A stretch of DNA of 64,000 nucleotides from Penicillium oxalicum (GCF_001723175.1 NC_064656.1:620001-684000), one strand, 5' to 3'; shown: positions 32,631-46,102, counted from the stretch's first letter. Notes: a model not told the origin generated them from the letters alone. Program-made: numbers and translations.

Positions 32631-34475
32631 TCTGAACGACCCTGTTAGGTGAGTGTTTGATCAAATTCAAACAAGTAAGCACCTTATGCCCGAGAGCTCT
32701 TCGGGGCCTTTTGTACCTAGCTGGTCATCTTGTGGCCTGCATGACTATTGCACCAATAGGTACTAAATGTGGGACAAGTGGTGGCAGACAGAAGTTTGGG
32801 GCCAGGTCGTTACGATCCAATGGGATCGGGCCCTCGCTCACATATATCTATTGTAACGGGCGATGCGCAGTCAATTGACTCTTGGCAGCTTTCTTGAGTC
32901 GACCAATTTGTCAGCGCGAGTGCTGATCCCCGTGCGCTGGACAGATTCGCCTCCCACAGGCCATGTTGCGCTGAGAGGATTAGATGTGCGTAATGGGCTC
33001 ACCTCGGGCTGATTGGATTGACAGCTTTCTACTTCTGGTACTTGACAGATAACTTATAGCACATCCCTGAGCTAGAAGTGGCCAGTGACCATTGACATTG
33101 CCACCCCGAGGTCCGCTAACTTCATGCTTGGCGACTCTGAAACATTGAGCTGCGTGAGTTTTTCAGACCACTCAGGGTGCGCTTGCCCTATGAGTATTTG
33201 GTCTTTCGATTGAATCTCACTGCAGGATCTTTATTGAGCCTTTACTTGGTGATTGCGCGATGTCCGAACCTTGGCCGCATTGAGTCGGTTCAACTATGGA
33301 AGTCAAATTGCGGGTGGAGCTTGACATTCATCTGGACAGCCGCTTGATCATGCTCTTAGCGGCTTCTATTGGATTGGTGGCGCACAGTCCTAAACGAACG
33401 TAACACTGGAGTCACCTTTTGTGACGGCGCGGGCTCATTTCCTTACCAAATATTGCCTCAAGCAATCCACGTCAAGATTCTGCTGCGGTCAGCGACGCGA
33501 GACTGTGGGATCTGCCCGCATTTTGAAGACGAGGGCGGAATTGTGATCGCCAAAGACACTTTGCGCCCTTTAGTGTACCATAACATCGCATTGCCATCGG
33601 ACTGATTAGGTGGAACTCTTGGAAGTAGCCGGGTGTTCAAGCTGGGATGTCTGTCAACGCGCTCATTGTCGGCGTGACTCGAGTCGTCAACACAGATGAT
33701 CTGATTCATGGCGACCGAGACTTGCTCGATTTTGAAGGACAAGAATGTTTCGTGTAACTCTCGATTCAGTTCTAGTTTGGTTCTTCAAGAAGCAAACCAT
33801 CAGTCTCATCCGTAGTTTCGCATCAAGGTTTCATCTCGCTTTTCACACACAAAAAGCACACCCATGTGAGTCAAGTCGGGGCTTTCTCAGTCAGGAAACT
33901 ACGAGCCTCGACTCTCCACCATGTAAATTCAATATCCGCTCCTACTTAGTAGATAACAAGACTGATCAAGCTGTTAGTCAGGTGGTCCATGAGGATAGAT
34001 AGCACGCCTCACTCCCCATCAATCTTACCATTCCCATCTCCTTTTATTATCTATTCCCACCTACCACATAGGGTATGCTTTACAGGTTATCAGTCCTGTC
34101 TTGCACGATTATTACATCTTCACACGAAGACCCTGATATATCGGGCGCTTCTAAATAGCCTCGCACTTTCCAGCACCAGTGCGCACCTTTTGCCACGCTC
34201 AACGCGTTTTCGAGGTTCAAAGCTGCTTCCCGCGTGGCTTGGTGGGTCCCGACAATTTTAGACTCATGGATCGGACATTCCAGTGGAGAATTGCTCATAC
34301 AGACCTTAACAGAACGAGTTCAAGAAACTATGCAGATAGCCAATTTTGGGGTGAGAGTGAGTGATCGGCTCAAAGCATAGCTTTCATGAAATAGCAACTT
34401 TGAAAGAAGTGTCAATGGATATCTACATCGCTTAAAATGTCACATGAGAACCTCGATCGATTGAAATTGTACATG
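32631..34475. other. 1.8 kb intergenic flank left of the transposon island
   Basis: No gene supported. Composition is ordinary and not TA-enriched, so RIP does not visibly spread here. Short frames (for example 33,369-33,605) lack motifs. The upstream sequence of the seven-TM gene lies at the left end. Confidence 0.4.
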
Positions 34476-34480
34476 TAGTT
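34476..34480. repeat. Target-site duplication TAGTT (left)
   Basis: TAGTT directly precedes the left LTR and is repeated at 55437-55441 directly after the right LTR, marking the insertion point of the outer copia element. Confidence 0.85.
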
Positions 34481-34656
34481 TAATAGACCTACAGGTCTAC
34501 AAGGCAAGGAAGCAATCTGGAGGCGAGACAACTGGGATTGGGAAGTCTAGGGAGAAGAAGAAGAGAGAGAGAGGGAAAACCCACGATGGGGAAAAACCCT
34601 CAAGACACATGACCGCTGCTGGGCCTAGCAAACATCTGAGAGGGTAAACTCTCTCA
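34481..34656 (-). repeat. Left LTR of outer copia element (3' LTR in element orientation)
   Basis: 176 bp, about 95% identical by eye to 55258-55436. It begins TAATAGACC where the other copy has TGATAGACC, and ends CTCTCTCA. The change TG to TA at its terminus is in the RIP direction. Confidence 0.88.
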
Positions 34657-34670
34657 CACCCCCCCCAGGA
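34657..34670 (-). other. Polypurine tract of outer copia element
   Basis: The minus strand reads TCCTGGGGGGGGTG immediately before the LTR, the expected position of the plus-strand primer for reverse transcription. Confidence 0.6.
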
Positions 34671-35178
34671 CCAGCAGCAATGTGAAGAATATCATATATG
34701 ATGGTGTGATATAATAAAATTTTGAAGGGGAGGTTAGTTAGGATCTCTTATGTGTAATAATCTAGCACGATTATCTTGACAAATCCTATTGGGCTTAGTT
34801 CGGTGAGCTCTGATCCGTTGGATAAAGTTTAGTTTCTAACGTGAAGAAATCCCTCCCTGGTTCGGAATTAGGTCTCTTGGAATTTAGATTTAGGATCTAG
34901 TCGGGTATTAGGAGCTCTTTTCCTTAGTTGTATCGGTAGAATTTTGCGGTGTTAGGAAGGTTGTAAAATTAGGACATTTTGGTCCTCTGGCATGGTTAGT
35001 AGTATACTTAGAGGGTTTGGAGCGGGTTAGAGAAAAATTCGTCCGTCGCGTAATTCTGGGTCTTTTAGGGATTAGACTTAGGGAGGTAGGAAATCTTAGC
35101 CTTGTCCTTTTTTCTGTTAGAGAGGTGGAATTTTTGGAGTATAGGAAGGTTGTAAAATTCGGGTGTCTTTATAGGTAT

Positions 35179-35528
35179 TGTAGTGGGGGATTCGGTTGCA
35201 TGTACTTAAAGGCGGATATTCAGTAGTAGGAGATGCCTGAGAGCCTTACCGCCGAGGAAGGTTATCTAGGACCTAGCTTGCGGGATCCGGCATTATCATC
35301 GACGTGTTTGATCAACGGTTTGGATTGAGGATTCAGGACGTCTTTACAGTCAGATCCTTTATACTTGCAATGTCACACTCTTTTTGATTCCTGCCTTTGG
35401 TACCTGATATCGGATCTCACGATTACCTTGGAGGATTCCAGGACTTGCACGCTGGTGGTTTAGTTTGGTTCCTCTATGACTCGACCTGTCTGGTGAGATC
35501 AGACTGCCGTGAGCATTCCCCTCTTTTA
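35179..35528 (+). repeat. 5' LTR of gypsy A
   Basis: Begins TGTAGTGGGGGATTCGG and ends CCCCTCTTTTA. It matches 45502-45852 with about ten substitutions and small indels. CA and TG dinucleotides are common here, unlike in the internal region. Confidence 0.92.
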
Positions 35529-36599
35529 GTGACCGACGCAGGGGCTTTGCAATAAAGGTGGCTGAGATAGAGGACTATACTATTCCTACGATGCGATTGT
35601 GAAAGGATCCGCTGCTAGATTGCTGCTGAGATTACTGCTAGACTGCTAAGACTGAGACGACTGAACGACTACTGCGACCGCTACTATTACGACTACCGCT
35701 ATGATTGAGAAATTCTGCACTTTTCTGCAAAAAAGTGGGTAACGCGTTTGACCCTGACGAAAAATTGAGAGAAATTGAGACTATTGTTCGAAACTATACC
35801 TTATATTATAGCTAAATACGCGACTTTTATATATAGGGGGCTGCTCCTACCGAGGGTCTTACGGCTAATACTATGCCTTTGTTCGACCGGTATACCTAGC
35901 TCGTTCGCGGATTATTAGCCGATCGATACTAAGAGGATCGAGATATATTGATTCGATTGCTAAAAATGTCTCCGGACTAATTATATTAACAGATGAACTT
36001 AGTCTATCCGAACTTTATATAGAGTTAGTTTATCGCTTTGAAAGGTTTCTATAGGCGGCTAATATAACGATCTTACTAGAAGAGATATGCACTAAAACGG
36101 TAGTTACAAAATTCTTCTGTAGAAGAAAACACGAGAAAAACGTACTAAACGGACGACGAAAAGCGATAAAAAGAAAGGAACGGCTATAAGAAGAGAGTGA
36201 AAAACTAGAAGAAAAATCGAAAAGAATCAGGAATAGCGCTACTATCTAGACTAGCTACTAATTTTACGACTTCGTTAAATTTAAGAGTTAATTACCTTGC
36301 GAATCTTGCTATATCCCTCTAGATACTATTATACCTAAAAAACCCCAAAAATATCCGGACTAGACAGAGCCTACGAAGCTAAAGCAATTATCGTAATCTA
36401 AAACTAAACGACTACAGAATATCTTTAGATATACCTATAAATATAACCTCTTTCGATACCTATCGTGATCCTAGTAATCGAGCCCCTTCTGAGTCTGCTA
36501 AAGGATCGCCTAAAGGGTTTAGCGAGAGAGTACCGCTACCGCCGCCGCTACCGCCGAGACTAGCTCCTTCGCTATACTAACGCAAGTTTATACGCCTAA

Positions 36600-39500
36600 T
36601 TCAGAGATACAAACTTTGCGATATATAGTTAGGACTACCTAAGCTAGGGACCCCTAGTACGCCACGATTCGAAGGCAGAAATATATCAGAATTCTTAGAT
36701 AGTTTTGAACGTATATATAAGCGCTATAATATAAGAAACAACGCGCGAATTTTGGAGATCCTTCTAGATTACTACGGTTAGCTATAGCGTGTATAGGTTA
36801 AGGCGAATGCTAACTAGTAAGCGAAGAACAAGGAAGAGTTTTTCTAGGACTTTAAAGATTAGTATCGCGATACGGATAGCCTATAGGCTACCTATACCCG
36901 TACCTAGCTACAGAGTTTCTGCAGGAATCGTATCGAATAGGACGACTTTTACGTATACTTAACTACCTTTTCGTCTGTTTCCTCGTATCTAGTAAAGAGA
37001 GGAGATATTAGCGATTTAGAACGATATACTTAGTTTATCGAAGGACTACCCGAAAAGTTAAGATCGAAATTAATTAAGAAGGAGAAAATTAATATTAACT
37101 ACCCTTCTAGGAGCAAAAGACGGATCTCTTTCGATTAGATCGAAAAAGCTACTAGGGATCTAAATCAGGACTAGAAGGATTACGATCTCGCGATAGGCTA
37201 CGTAGTGCCCGAGAAAGGAATCTAGGTCTACGCGGATTCTAGAGAAAAATCGTACGAGGGACGGAAAATAATAGATACTCCGAAAAATAGAGGTTCTGCG
37301 ATTAAGAATACGAGCTCTCTAAGAGGATAGGATTTAGAAAGTTTAACGAAAGCTTTTAACGGTCTGTCGGTAAATATGCTAAAGGTTATTAAAGACTAGC
37401 GGAAGGCTACCGATAAACAGAGAGTCTTGTTTAGTACCTAATCGCGAAAAATAATAACCGAAATAACCCTGCTTATATACCTGCAAGATAGATATCTGAT
37501 AGTTACTACTAGTATAGGAATAAAGGGTATCGGGTACCGGTTATCCTGTCTATCTAAGCATAAAATAAAGGACTATACTACTACCGGAATAAACTAAATC
37601 GGGTAGTACTCGGAAGGGTTAGTAAGAATAGACCGGAGGCGCGCAAGAGAGGTGACCAATTTTGGAAGGATATAGTTCCGGACTAGTACTAGTAGTAGAA
37701 GAGTTAACGCGTAAGCGTTAACGCTATCTCTACTATTACTACGCCTTAATTATATTTAGGGGTCTATTCTTACTTACTCCGTAAATTTACTACTTAGGTA
37801 GATTTAGTAGGGATTTCCCTTAGAAAAGACGCTAATTTCGAAGGATTAGAAGGGAGCGAAGACGAAATGTAAGGGAGAAGTCTTCGCTATTAATAGATAA
37901 CTAGCCGGTCGCAAGCGCTCTAACTAGTCTGGAAATTATGCGAAAGTGCGTAGTATACGTCCGAGTAGATACCGTCTAGCGACTATTAATAAAGACGATA
38001 TAATAGCGGATATAGCACTAGCCCCTTTGCGAATTTCTTCTGCAGAAGAAATTTATAGGCGGGAACGGATCGCTAACTAAACGTTAGCCGCGAGATTCTT
38101 CTGTAGAAGAAATCTAAGACTAGGGTAGTCAGACCTAGAGAGCTAGTCAAGACGTAAGATTTTCGACGCCTGCTTACCCGTCTGGACCGGGAAATTCGTC
38201 GACTATCCAAAAGCGCCTAAAACCTTCCGCGGATGCTACTACCTAACGTAAGGAAGAAATTGCTAGAAAATTGCTAGCTATTCCTATACCGCCTACGATT
38301 ATACTAGGTGATCTGATATTTATATCACCGTAACTACGTAGCTAAGTCAGAAATATTGCGAATTCCTTCGAACCTTCGGTGCCTATGATTACTACGGATA
38401 CTACGAATGCTACTACGCCCGTATACTTCGCTACTACTTAGCGAGTTGCAAAAGTAGATAAAGTAACCGCGCGGGTGCAGGATCTTAGGAGATCGGTGCG
38501 AATCTCTGCGCCGCGAAATTCGGGTACGGTCAAGGAATATACTAGAGGGCTCTTGCGTACAAAGGTATACGTGTATAGGCATAAGCTTGAAGCTACGATT
38601 GATTAGGGATTATTAGTCAATCTTATTTCCCTAGAAACGGCACGTATATTGAACCTTGATATTCGAAAAGATCTAAAGCTATATATAGTGCCTGTTAATA
38701 GCCGAACGCGTCCCTTTTACGGAGTTACGGAAGGCTTGCCTATTTTAATCGGCGATATTATAACGCACTCTTACTTATAATTCAAAGGATTATATAGCAG
38801 AGATTCTCCTAGGACGAATCTAGTTACGCGATATAATAGCTTCTACTACGGAGAAAATTATAGTTCTGTTAAAATAGTAGTCTTTTCGGAAGACCGGACT
38901 AGGAAGTTAGTCTTTAAGGTATATTCTCCGAGTAAGAAAACTTCGGTCTAGGAGCACTAGCTATAGCCTAAAGATTTTGCAGAACCTGCGAATACGGAGG
39001 TGATTTTTTAGGATATCCGGAAGCCTATCGGCGATACTTCCGGTATAATAAATAAGACGCCGACGCTAAAAATAGGCTGTAATTTACTATACGTTTTAAG
39101 TGCCCTCTAAAACGCTACAAAAGCACCAAAAATATTTGAAAATACAAGAGACGGAAAGATATCAAAAATTTTGGATAAATTAAGATTTAGCTATAACTAT
39201 AAGATTCCGCGTAGGTAGCCGCAGGATATTGCTACAAGATTTCTACGACTAAGGTATCTTTTACTATAAATCCGAGCCCTAACCCTACGGGTATAGGTAT
39301 ACCGGTTTACACTTTGTTTAAAAGAGTAGCGGACAAGATTAAACTAGTTAACGCGACCGAAAACGATAGATCGGTGCTAACTAGTTATGCGAATTAGAAG
39401 GAAATCTGCGAAAAGAAATACTTTACTAAATATCGCGTCTGATATTAAAAGTGAATTTAATATCTGCTAATACCGCGGATCTCTACGATCGCAAGAGGTA

Positions 39501-42500
39501 CGCGTCTAATACCTAAAAGGGAGCAGAAAATGTTAATTAGAAAGGATCTTCTGCCGAAAGAAAAAGGATTATTACGCGAGATACTATTCAAAAGAGAAGG
39601 TTGTTTTGCGTAGGATTAGTCCTATATATCTTTGATTTTCCCGGAAGTAATACCGCGCAACGTATCAAGACGATTCGGTATAAGGCCTAGTAGTATCCTG
39701 ATTTCGAATCCCGCTAGCGCTAAAAGGTGTGTTAAAGAGATATTACAGGAAAGATTGCAAAAAGGGGTCCTAGAATATTGCGATAGTCCCTACCGAAATC
39801 CTTAGTTTTTGTACGCAAGAAGAATAGAAAATATCGTAGTAACGCTATAATATATATTAACAAAGTAACAGTGAGATACGAATATGCCCCTAATACGGAC
39901 GAATTCGTTAAAGAATTTTCAGGCATAGTATATATCCGCTATTAATCTATTTTCCGGGTATAACTAGATAACTCTAGATAGTCGCGATCGAAATATAACG
40001 GCGATTCAGACCCCGATCGGTTTGCTAAGGCAGACTATATTATTGCAAGGGGCTTCGAATTCTGTACCGTAATTCTAAAGAGTAGTTATATAGATCCTAG
40101 CTAATATTCTGCATATTACTAAACCTTTTATAGATAATATTCCGGTTAAAGGACCTAAGACCCGGTATAATAACGAGTTTGCAAGACTAGGGATTAGGAG
40201 GTTTGTCTTAGAATATATACAAAATCTGGACAAGACCCTGCACCTTTTAGAACTTGCGGGAGCGAGAGTTTCTGCAGAAAAATCGTAACTTTAATATCCG
40301 GCCTTGAAATTGTGGCTAGGTATACGATTCTAACGGGCGCAGACCTAATAAGCGGAAAATTTCTAAGTTAGCCGACTAGCCGGTCCCTATTAATCGCGAT
40401 AAGGTGCGCTCTTTTGTTAGTCTTGCGGTCTACTTTCGAATTCTGGTAAAGGATTTTTAGTATATTATAGCGCCGTTATATACGATATTACGGAAGGATA
40501 CGATATTCGATTAGGGTAATAATAAACAGAATACCTTTAAGAAGATCAAGGAGATACTATAGTTTTCCGGCGGTTATACTAGTCGATTATAGCTAGAATC
40601 CGTTAGACCTAACGCTTATAGTAGACGCGTTAAAAATAGGATAGGGTAGCGTTTTGATATGCAGAAAAGAGAAGGGGTACGACGAGTAGCACGATACGAG
40701 TTAGGGGTTTAGTCTAAATCAGAGCAAATACGATACTAGAAAATTAGAATATCGAGGAGTAATAAAGGCGTTCAAAAAGCTACGTATTAGCTATACGGGT
40801 AAGGTTTATATTAGAAACTAATACTAATATACTAGTTACGTAGTTAAATCGACCGGCTTCAGACTTACCTAGGGCCTTAGTAACGCGATAGCTTACTTAG
40901 ATTCGGCTCTTCGATTTTGATATAAAGTATATTCCTAGGACGAAAAATAGTGCCGCTAATAGCCTATCTAGGAAGCCCGCTACGCCTAAAGAAATAGAAG
41001 AGCAAGAAAAGGAGAGAGATATTAATAAATTTATCGTAGCTAAAATCTCTTATCTTCGCGTTACGGTTTCCCCGGTAGAAACTATAGTTTCTGTTGAAAT
41101 TCCTGTTTCTTAGGAGATTTCTTCTATAGAAGAAACGACTATCAATAGAAATTCTGGACGGATTATATTCAGAAGAATCTTAGAAAATTGCAAGGTTCTT
41201 AACGATACTGTGTAGGCCCGCTAAGATATCTCGTAGTAAATTTAGCACGTTCAAGAAAAAGGCTTTGAGATTTGTAGTCTAAGATCGATATCTATTTTAC
41301 AGAGGGTATAGCAGAGAGCTAATTACGAAGGGTTTTGACGATATTAGGATACGAAAAGAGACGCTATAGCGCTTTATAAAGAATTAGGCTATAAAGGCCG
41401 CGAAGCTACTTACAACCTGTTAGCTACGCGGTACTATTAGTTAGGAATATATACGAGACTACGAAATTTGTGCGCGCATACTTCGAATACTAGGCGCGTG
41501 ATCCCGTTAGACTATATAAACCTACGGAAGCGCAAGACCGATACGAATCTAGGAGAAATAGTATATTAATACTACCCCTACCTAACGAGGAAGGTTAAAA
41601 AGGAGTTATCTAAGCAAGAGATTTAGCTAGTAGGTAGCTAGAAGCAAGGATTCTCTAGAAGGTGATAGCAAAAGCGCTACCGGATTCGTTTAGGAGGATA
41701 TTATCTATAGGTATAGGGTGCCTTAGGAGATTATTATTGATTTTAGTCCTAAATACGTTCGGAAATACGAAATTTTTTGAAATCGTACCGCGTCGATACT
41801 ATTTTAATTTCGGTATACACCCGTAGGCGAATAGGGCGATTAAGAGAGTAATACGAACTCTGAAAGACGCCTTATCTAAAATAACAAATAGGTATAAACT
41901 ATCAGAAGGTTAAACTAAAATAGTCCTAAAAGCTACCGGCCGCGATACTTGCTAACAGAGCGACTTTGCATGCGTATACCAGTATCTTACCCTTCCGATT
42001 TGTTTATAGACAAGATACTATCTTGCCGTAGAATTAGATATGCCTACCTAGTCGATACTACCCTAGGAAAAGGTAGAGACACGCGCAGATCTGATTACGT
42101 TACGAGCCGAATAAATTAAAAGACGAGACTAGGATATCTCTAATACGATAATACGGCTACAGAGGCTAAGAGCTTAGAAAAGAATATCACGACTCGCACA
42201 GAAACCTGCGAATTGCGCCCTAAAAGAAAAAGATTTGTCCTTCTCTATAATACTAGGTTAGAGGACGATATAACGTCAGAAATAAGCTCCGATTTAGATA
42301 GATAGGGCCGTATCGAATCAGAAAAGATCTGAAAAATAGCGTATACGAAATTAAAGAATTAGACGGCACCCTATACCGACAGATAAATAAGGTAAGCGCT
42401 AGTATTAATAGTAGTAGGCTAAAAAGATTTTATTACTAGGCGCTCTAGGATAAAAGAAATTTGGATAAGGATAAAGAATTAAGGCTAAGAACGGATTGCT

Positions 42501-42560
42501 ACCTACTACGCAAAGGCGCAGAAGAGGACGGCCGCCGCGAGAGGGACAGGGTTAATTTAA
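36600..42560 (+). pseudogene. gypsy A gag-pol, inactivated
   Basis: Gag-like sequence spans about 36,650-37,650. RT begins near 39,720: KEILQERLQKGVLEYCDSPY matches the 'GFLEPCxSPYRNPWF' type of fungal gypsy RT. The RT motif region near 40,120 reads PFIDNI where a DD pair is expected, so the catalytic Asp is lost. A GPYRI segment of the integrase C-terminal (GPY/F) module, with the preceding codon turned to TAG, lies near 42,305-42,325. In-frame TAG/TAA codons recur throughout. No functional product is possible. Confidence 0.75.
38032..38053. repeat. Perfect 22 bp palindrome (AATTTCTTCTG + inverse)
   Basis: The 11-base arm AATTTCTTCTG is followed by its exact reverse complement. A second perfect copy is at 43641-43662. 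Near copies are at about 36108-36130, 38093-38115, 41115-41136, 42824-42845, 42886-42908 and 43694-43715. All lie within gypsy A. The centre CTGCAG keeps TG and CA although the surrounding DNA has largely lost both. Confidence 0.8.
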
Positions 42561-42899
42561 TTCGATATTTTTCTTTGTTAAAAAGGTAGTATATTAATTA
42601 GTTGTTTTACGAATATTTCGGATTTTTTTGTATTTTTGTTGATTTCTCTTAGAAGTAGATTAAATTTATTAGATTTGCTAATTTTGTCTTTTTGAAATTT
42701 AGTGTTTTTGAGACTGTTTTGAAAGGTAATAGAAAAGGAGCTTGCTAGGGACGGCAAGATTTTTGGAGGGGAGGGAAGTCTCCGGAGAGAGCTTAAATTA
42801 TAATATTTTTCGCTAAGTGCTCAAATTTCTTCTGCAGAAGATATCGACCTATAACGATACGTTAACTCTGCGAATTTCTTCCGCGAAATTTCTTCTGCG

Positions 42900-45480
42900 G
42901 AAGAATTTAATATAATGACTAGGCTACGATATCCGCCGCAAGCTAATATCTTGATATTATGCCTTCGATGCTAAGTGATCGTTTAACAAAATCACTTCCC
43001 CTACTAAGATTATCGAAGAATTACGTACGCTACCTACGGACCAGGTCTATAAGACGGCAAAGCTCTATCTGTATAAGATTTGCGAAAAAGAGTAGGTATT
43101 TTTAGACTCGGTCGCGATCGAACTCTATACCTTTGTGAAGGATAGCGAATTTTGGAAGGGATATAAGACTTAGGAAGATTTTGAGGATAGCTAGACGGTA
43201 GCAAGAGAAGTAATTAATCGTCGCGAATATAAAAGAACTATATCTAGCAAGTAATATACGTAGCGCTATAAGCTTAGAATAGGGACGCTAAAAAGATTAT
43301 AATCAGAGTCCGAACGAAAACGTTCGCCGAAAAGGTTAGCAAACTAGTAAGGAGCGGGATTAGTTTCGAAGAGATATAGCTCCGAGTTAATAACGCTATT
43401 CTCTAACGACTTAAGAAAGGAATATATAGGCGGGGGATCCGAAGAGCTAAAGAAGTTATGCAAGGTGATCTCGATAACGCCTATAAATCGCTAGATTTAA
43501 CGGAACTAACGCTAGAACGGTTATCAAAACACTATCTATCGATTAATAAAGATAGATTTATATGAATATTATCGGATACCGCGAATTTTAGATAAGGTAG
43601 ACAAGGATCAGAGCCTAGCTCTAGATAAGGATAAAAGCTAAATTTCTTCTGCAGAAGAAATTAATCGCAAAACCTAGATCTAGAAGGAAGCCGAATTTCT
43701 TCTGCAGAAGAAATCTAACCGCGTAAACGAGCCCGGAACTAAACGATAACGATAAACGATCGCAGGAATCAGAACTATTAACGGAGTCTGCTACTAAGAA
43801 ACCGAAGACATCGCAAGGTTTATTAAAGTTAGCACCCTACGGATGCAAGATAGATACTTCTAGGCTAGCTAAAGTAGTTCCGAAGACGAAATTAGATACT
43901 AAAAGTAAGCGCGAAGCGCTAGTGAATTTTTCGGCTTGTTAGTAGGTCTATCCGCGAAAATGCGACCGAAATTAGCCCTGATTCGATTTGTAAGGGGTAT
44001 ACTTAGCTAGTATATCTTTTGTATATTTACACTAACGGTATCGATTACAGGACTCTAGTATAACGCTTGCGATGCCTTTACGCCCGGCTGGTACTAGGAT
44101 AGGGCTAAGAAGGAATTTGAGGTTTAGTTTAAACTATCCTCTAGAAAAGAACTTAGGAGCTACTTTCGATTCCCTCCTAAGATGCGAAAACCTTTAGTGT
44201 CGAATTTCGAGAAGATATAGTATCTGACTTTTTAGGATACAAGTTTTCGCTATTTTGAAGGGTTCTACTAAGTTTTAGGAAGAAAATAGAGAGGGATTAG
44301 AACGTTAACGGAAGCGTGGTAGTACTAATTTTTGTATGGCTACGTAACGATTAGGACGGCTATTATCCTCGCGGTCTAATAGATATAATCGAGGAGGAAT
44401 TTAACATATATGACTAGCATTACTAATCGCGAAAGCATACACCAAGGGTTAGATAGGCTAAAAACGCATGGTATAGTGGTATCTAGTAACTAGTACGGCG
44501 CGACTATGCCTACTACCTGCTCTATGTTCTGCTGCGACCGGATCATTAATATCGGCTGATTTCGTTTCCTTACTACGCGAAGAGTGTATATCCTAGTAAA
44601 CAGACTGCTTTCCGCCATCTTAATATTAATATAACGGATCTCCTTGTATCCTAACGAATAGCGAATGCAATCTAGGGGATAGTTTTCTTTGACGGATGAG
44701 AACCTACGAAATTGCACTGAAATGCTGCTTGGGATGCAAAACCACCTCGCCGAGTAGTGGCAGAATCTACGCGATCGTGGTTACTAGAAAGACGGTTTAA
44801 TCTATAAGATATCGGCTGCGATATGGACGGCAGAAGATAAGGAGAAATTTGGTCTCTCCTAGGAAAAAGTCATCTGTAAACAGGGAGATATACGTATTTC
44901 GAAGCCACACCTTCCTTATAGATTAACAGGACCGGCGACTTGTCTTCGGCGAACGGTTTTGCCCTGGTTTGTTAGTATCAGGGAAGATCATAAGACCCTA
45001 GATAGTCCTGAATCAGGCACTTAGTCTGAACTTTCGGCTTATTATCGCGATTTTTCGTTACCTGAACAGACTCCTTCCGGGTGGTCTAGTCAGAAATATA
45101 GTAGTCGGCTTGCGTATCCTTTTTCTGCATCAATTCGGTTACTAGAATCAAGTCCGATCGGAGATGCGCTAATCGGTCGCGAAAGATGGGATTCCCCTGT
45201 AGTTATCGAAGAATTAGACGTTCTTTTTGGCCGGAATTAGCAACGAGCGCACAGATTAATCCAGGAGCAGCGCGACCGGGCGAGACGGGCCTACCTACTA
45301 TATTTTAAGATAACGATAAAGGCCGAACGGTAGCAATTTGGCGTACACTCTTATTTTCTGCGAAAGGAGAAGGGCCTATCGGTTTTGCCAAATTTTGTGT
45401 AGCCTAGTGAGTCAGCCTAAGGGTCTTTAGGAGATCTGACGTTACTATCGAGGGATACGGGAAATTAACCAAGGGACGGT
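42900..45480 (+). pseudogene. Extra sense-strand coding-like region of gypsy A, unknown product
   Basis: Downstream of pol, a plus-strand frame reads as protein with TAG/TAA at likely Gln positions. Examples are KIIEELRTLPTDQVYKTAKL near 43,010, KEFEVQ-like segments near 44,115 (with TAG for the Gln), and DALIGRERWDSPVVIEELDV near 45,170. It covers about 2.5 kb, more than an LTR-adjacent UTR needs. I do not recognise a domain; env, a captured host gene or an element-specific third ORF are all possible. Confidence 0.45.
43641..43662. repeat. Second perfect copy of the 22 bp palindrome
   Basis: Identical to 38032-38053. A near copy follows 31 bp downstream at 43694-43715. In reading frame it could encode a Glu/Ser-rich peptide, so it may be a coding repeat rather than a control site. 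Confidence 0.8.
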
Positions 45481-45501
45481 AAATTATAGGGGGGGAGGTT
45501 A

Positions 45502-45852
45502 TGTAGTGGGGGATTCGGTTGCATGTACTTAAAGGCGGATATTCAGTAGTAGGAGATGCCTGAGAGCCTTACCGCCGAGGAAGGTTATCTAGGACCTAGC
45601 TTACGGGATCCGGCATTATCATCGACGTGTTTGATCAACGGTTTAGATTAAGGATTCAGGACGGTCTTTACAGTCAGATCCTTTACACTTACAATATCAC
45701 ACTCTTTTTGATTCCTGCCTTTGGTACCTGATATCGGATCTCACGATTACCTTAGAGGATTCCAGGACTTACACGCTAGTGGGTTTGGTTTGGTTCCTCT
45801 ATGACTCGACCTGTCTGGTGAGATCAGACTGCCGTGAGCATTCCCCTCTTCA
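45502..45852 (+). repeat. 3' LTR of gypsy A
   Basis: Begins TGTAGTGGGGGATTCGG and ends CCCCTCTTCA. Against the 5' LTR it shows TG-to-TA changes at about eight positions (for example TTGCGGG to TTACGGG, TTTGGATTG to TTTAGATTA). This indicates mild RIP after insertion. Confidence 0.92.
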
Positions 45853-45856
45853 GTAT

Positions 45857-46102
45857 CTAGGCTTATATTAGAGAGCGGGTAGGTGTTACGATTAGTTTCT
45901 TCGTAGGTATCCGGGCGGGTAGTCTTTTGGTTAGGCCTATTTAATCGTTTCACGGTTATATCGGTTATCTTTTTGACATTTTGGATCTTTATATTATAGA
46001 GCCTTTCTTGCACAATCTGCTTAGTAGAAGGGTTTCTTTTGATTGAGGTCGTAGCGAGGTAGGGTTCGAGGCGATCAGCAAAGTCGAATTCTACTATAGC
46101 GA
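45857..46102 (-). pseudogene. Outer copia pol fragment between the two gypsy insertions
   Basis: This 246 bp fragment separates the two nested elements. On the minus strand it reads RLYNIKIQNVKKITDITV, resembling the copia segment just after the integrase core. It belongs to the host copia element split by both insertions. Confidence 0.5.

Larger units (their letters stand above)
35179..45852 (+). mobile_element. Ty3/gypsy LTR retrotransposon A (RIP-damaged)
   Basis: 10.7 kb, flanked by LTRs of about 350 bp with TG start and CA end (TA in the left copy) and a 4 bp GTAT duplication (35175-35178, 45853-45856). Internal order on the plus strand is gag-like region, RT, RNase H, integrase with GPY/F-type end, then a further coding-like region. 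This RT-before-integrase order defines Ty3/gypsy. Numerous TAG/TAA codons occupy Gln positions, so no ORF is intact. Confidence 0.88.

Noticed and set aside
38334..38582. Minus-strand 82-codon frame inside gypsy A
   Set aside because: It is antisense to the pol region and arises from loss of CA/TG codons; no protein-like continuity.
36108..43715. CRISPR-like interpretation of the recurring palindrome
   Set aside because: Spacing is irregular (tens of bp to several kb), there are no uniform spacers, and the genome is eukaryotic.
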